A DNA stretch of 15,728 nucleotides, taken from positions 1-15,728 of the forward strand of contig DATKEG010000126.1 of assembly GCA_035544515.1 (NCBI GenBank), read 5' to 3'. The position numbers and the translations under genes were made by a program. The DNA comes from DATKEG01 sp035544515. Lineage in GTDB: Bacteria > Acidobacteriota > Vicinamibacteria > Fen-336. Below are positions 14,820 to 15,728 of this stretch, in pieces. The notes under the pieces are model-generated. The model was given only the letters and a program-made list of their open reading frames with translations, was not told the DNA's origin and ran no database searches. The first letter of the stretch is position 1; every line of letters starts with the position of its first letter.

Positions 14820-15728
14820 AGCAGCAGGTTCAGCGGGTACTCCAGCAAGCGCCGGACCTCGCCCAGGAACTCCGCGCCGAGCGCGCCGTCCACCACCCGG
14901 TGGTCGCAACTGAGCGTGACGTTCATGCGCTGGCCGACCCGCACCTCGTCGTCGACCACCACCGGCACCTTGCGGACCGCGCCCACGGCCAGGATCGCGC
15001 TACCGGGCGGGTTGATGATCGCCGTGAACTCGGTCACGCCCATCATGCCGAGGTTGGAGATGGTGAAGGTGGCGTCGGCGTATTCCTCGGGCTTGAGCCG
15101 GCGCGCGCGCGCGCGCGCGGCCAGGTCCCTGGCCTCCCGCGCGATGTCCACCACCGGCTTGCGGTCGGCGTTCCTCACCACCGGTGTGACCAGGCCGTCC
15201 GGGATCGCCACCGCCATCCCCACGTCCACCTGGGCGAAGGTGACGATCTTGTCCTCGGCCCAGGTGGCGTTGACCAGCGGGTAGCGGGTCAGCGCCTTCG
15301 CGCACGCCTTCAGTACCAGGTCGTTGACCGACACCTTCGTCTCGCTGGCCGCGATCACCTGCTCGCGCAGGGCCATGGCCGCGTCCATGGCGATCTCCAT
15401 GGTCACGTAGAAGTGCGGCGCGGTGAAGGCACTCTCCGCCAGCCGCCGCGCGATCACCTTGCGCATGCTCGAGTGGGGGATCTCCTGGCCCGGCGTCGTC
15501 GTGGGTGGCGGCGGAGCAGGCGGGATGGACGGCGCCGCCTTGCTCGCCACGACCTCCGGACGGGATGCCGCCGCCGGCGGGCTGGAAGCGGACCAGGCTT
15601 CGATGTCGCGCTTGATGATGCGGCCGCCGGGGCCACTGCCCGGGACCGAGGCCAGGGGGATGTTCTGCTGCGCGGCCATGCTGCGGGCGAGCGGGCTCGC
15701 CTTCAGGCGGGAGCCCTCACCGCCCTCC
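14816..15728 (-). CDS. Pyruvate dehydrogenase E2 component, dihydrolipoamide acetyltransferase (5' end outside window)
   Basis: The E2 core of the pyruvate dehydrogenase complex transfers acetyl groups from lipoamide to CoA. About 304 C-terminal residues are present; the N-terminal lipoyl domain lies beyond the window. The first visible part is the E3/E1-binding domain (RLKASPLARSMAAQQNIPL, VPGSGPGGRIIKRDIEAW), so the ATG at 15679 is internal. A flexible Pro/Ala-rich linker (~35 residues) leads to the catalytic domain: SSMRKVIARRLAESAFTAPHFYVTMEI, VSVNDLVLKACAKAL, ATFTISNLGMMGVTEFTAIINPP, and the active-site DHRVVDG with its His codon at 14900-14902. APHFYVTMEI and TISNLGMMG favour E2p (acetyl) over succinyl or branched-chain E2, but this is not certain. 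A (GC)9 run at 15101-15118 encodes the ARARAR stretch of a helix. Confidence 0.93.
   Translation of the reverse strand, partial: EGGEGSRLKASPLARSMAAQQNIPLASVPGSGPGGRIIKRDIEAWSASSPPAAASRPEVVASKAAPSIPPAPPPPTTTPGQEIPHSSMRKVIARRLAESAFTAPHFYVTMEIAMDAAMALREQVIAASETKVSVNDLVLKACAKALTRYPLVNATWAEDKIVTFAQVDVGMAVAIPDGLVTPVVRNADRKPVVDIAREARDLAARARARRLKPEEYADATFTISNLGMMGVTEFTAIINPPGSAILAVGAVRKVPVVVDDEVRVGQRMNVTLSCDHRVVDGALGAEFLGEVRRLLEYPLNLLL
15101..15118. repeat. (GC)9 dinucleotide run inside the E2 gene
   Basis: Nine exact GC dinucleotides, encoding alternating Ala/Arg on the minus strand just before RLKPEEYADATFTISN. The protein length at this point looks normal for the family, so the present allele is in frame. 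Confidence 0.9.

Overview
The window is very GC-rich bacterial chromosome, roughly seven bases in ten by eye, with strongly G/C-biased third codon positions, classic Shine-Dalgarno sequences and a tRNA gene that encodes its own CCA. It holds a DUF6600/FecR-type secreted protein, a PilQ-like STN protein, a divergent PilZ protein, a full-length SelB and sigma-54-type promoters. Together these suggest an Acidobacteriota-like or Myxococcota-like genome. That placement is an inference from gene content, not a phylogeny. No phage, integrase, CRISPR or intact insertion sequence is visible; mobile-DNA traces are limited to two short dispersed repeats.

Layout. (1) Positions 1-2126, plus strand: the tail of an unidentified CDS, then prfB (RF2) with a +1 programmed frameshift, then a PD40/TolB-like lipoprotein. 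Consecutive genes overlap by one base (TAATG, TAGTG), so they look translationally coupled. (2) Positions 2140-7603, minus strand, an envelope block read right to left: a small lipoprotein, a secreted PilQ-like STN/N1 fragment, a secreted FecR + DUF6600 protein, and a class A penicillin-binding protein (PBP1A). Sigma-54-type (-24/-12) promoters precede the lipoprotein and the DUF6600 gene. (3) Positions 7747-10325, plus strand: tRNA-Leu(CAG) with a good sigma-70 promoter, a dispersed repeat abutting its 3' end, then rnr (RNase R), which probably starts at a CTG. (4) Positions 10397-12207, plus strand: a sigma-70-like promoter, a small protein made of two copies of one ~45-residue motif, then pgi. 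(5) Positions 12205-12367: a 159-bp MITE-like foldback element with 25-bp terminal inverted repeats and TA duplications, inserted in a CTAG exactly at the pgi stop codon. (6) Positions 12380-14810, plus strand: selB, then a PilZ-domain protein. (7) Positions 14816-15728, minus strand: the 3' part of a pyruvate dehydrogenase E2 gene that runs off the window.

Most genes are housekeeping: translation termination, RNA decay, glycolysis, pyruvate oxidation, wall synthesis and Sec decoding. The least explained parts are the apparently sigma-54-controlled envelope set (lipoprotein, free STN module, secreted FecR/DUF6600 protein), the two-repeat protein cotranscribed with pgi, and the two related palindromic repeats.
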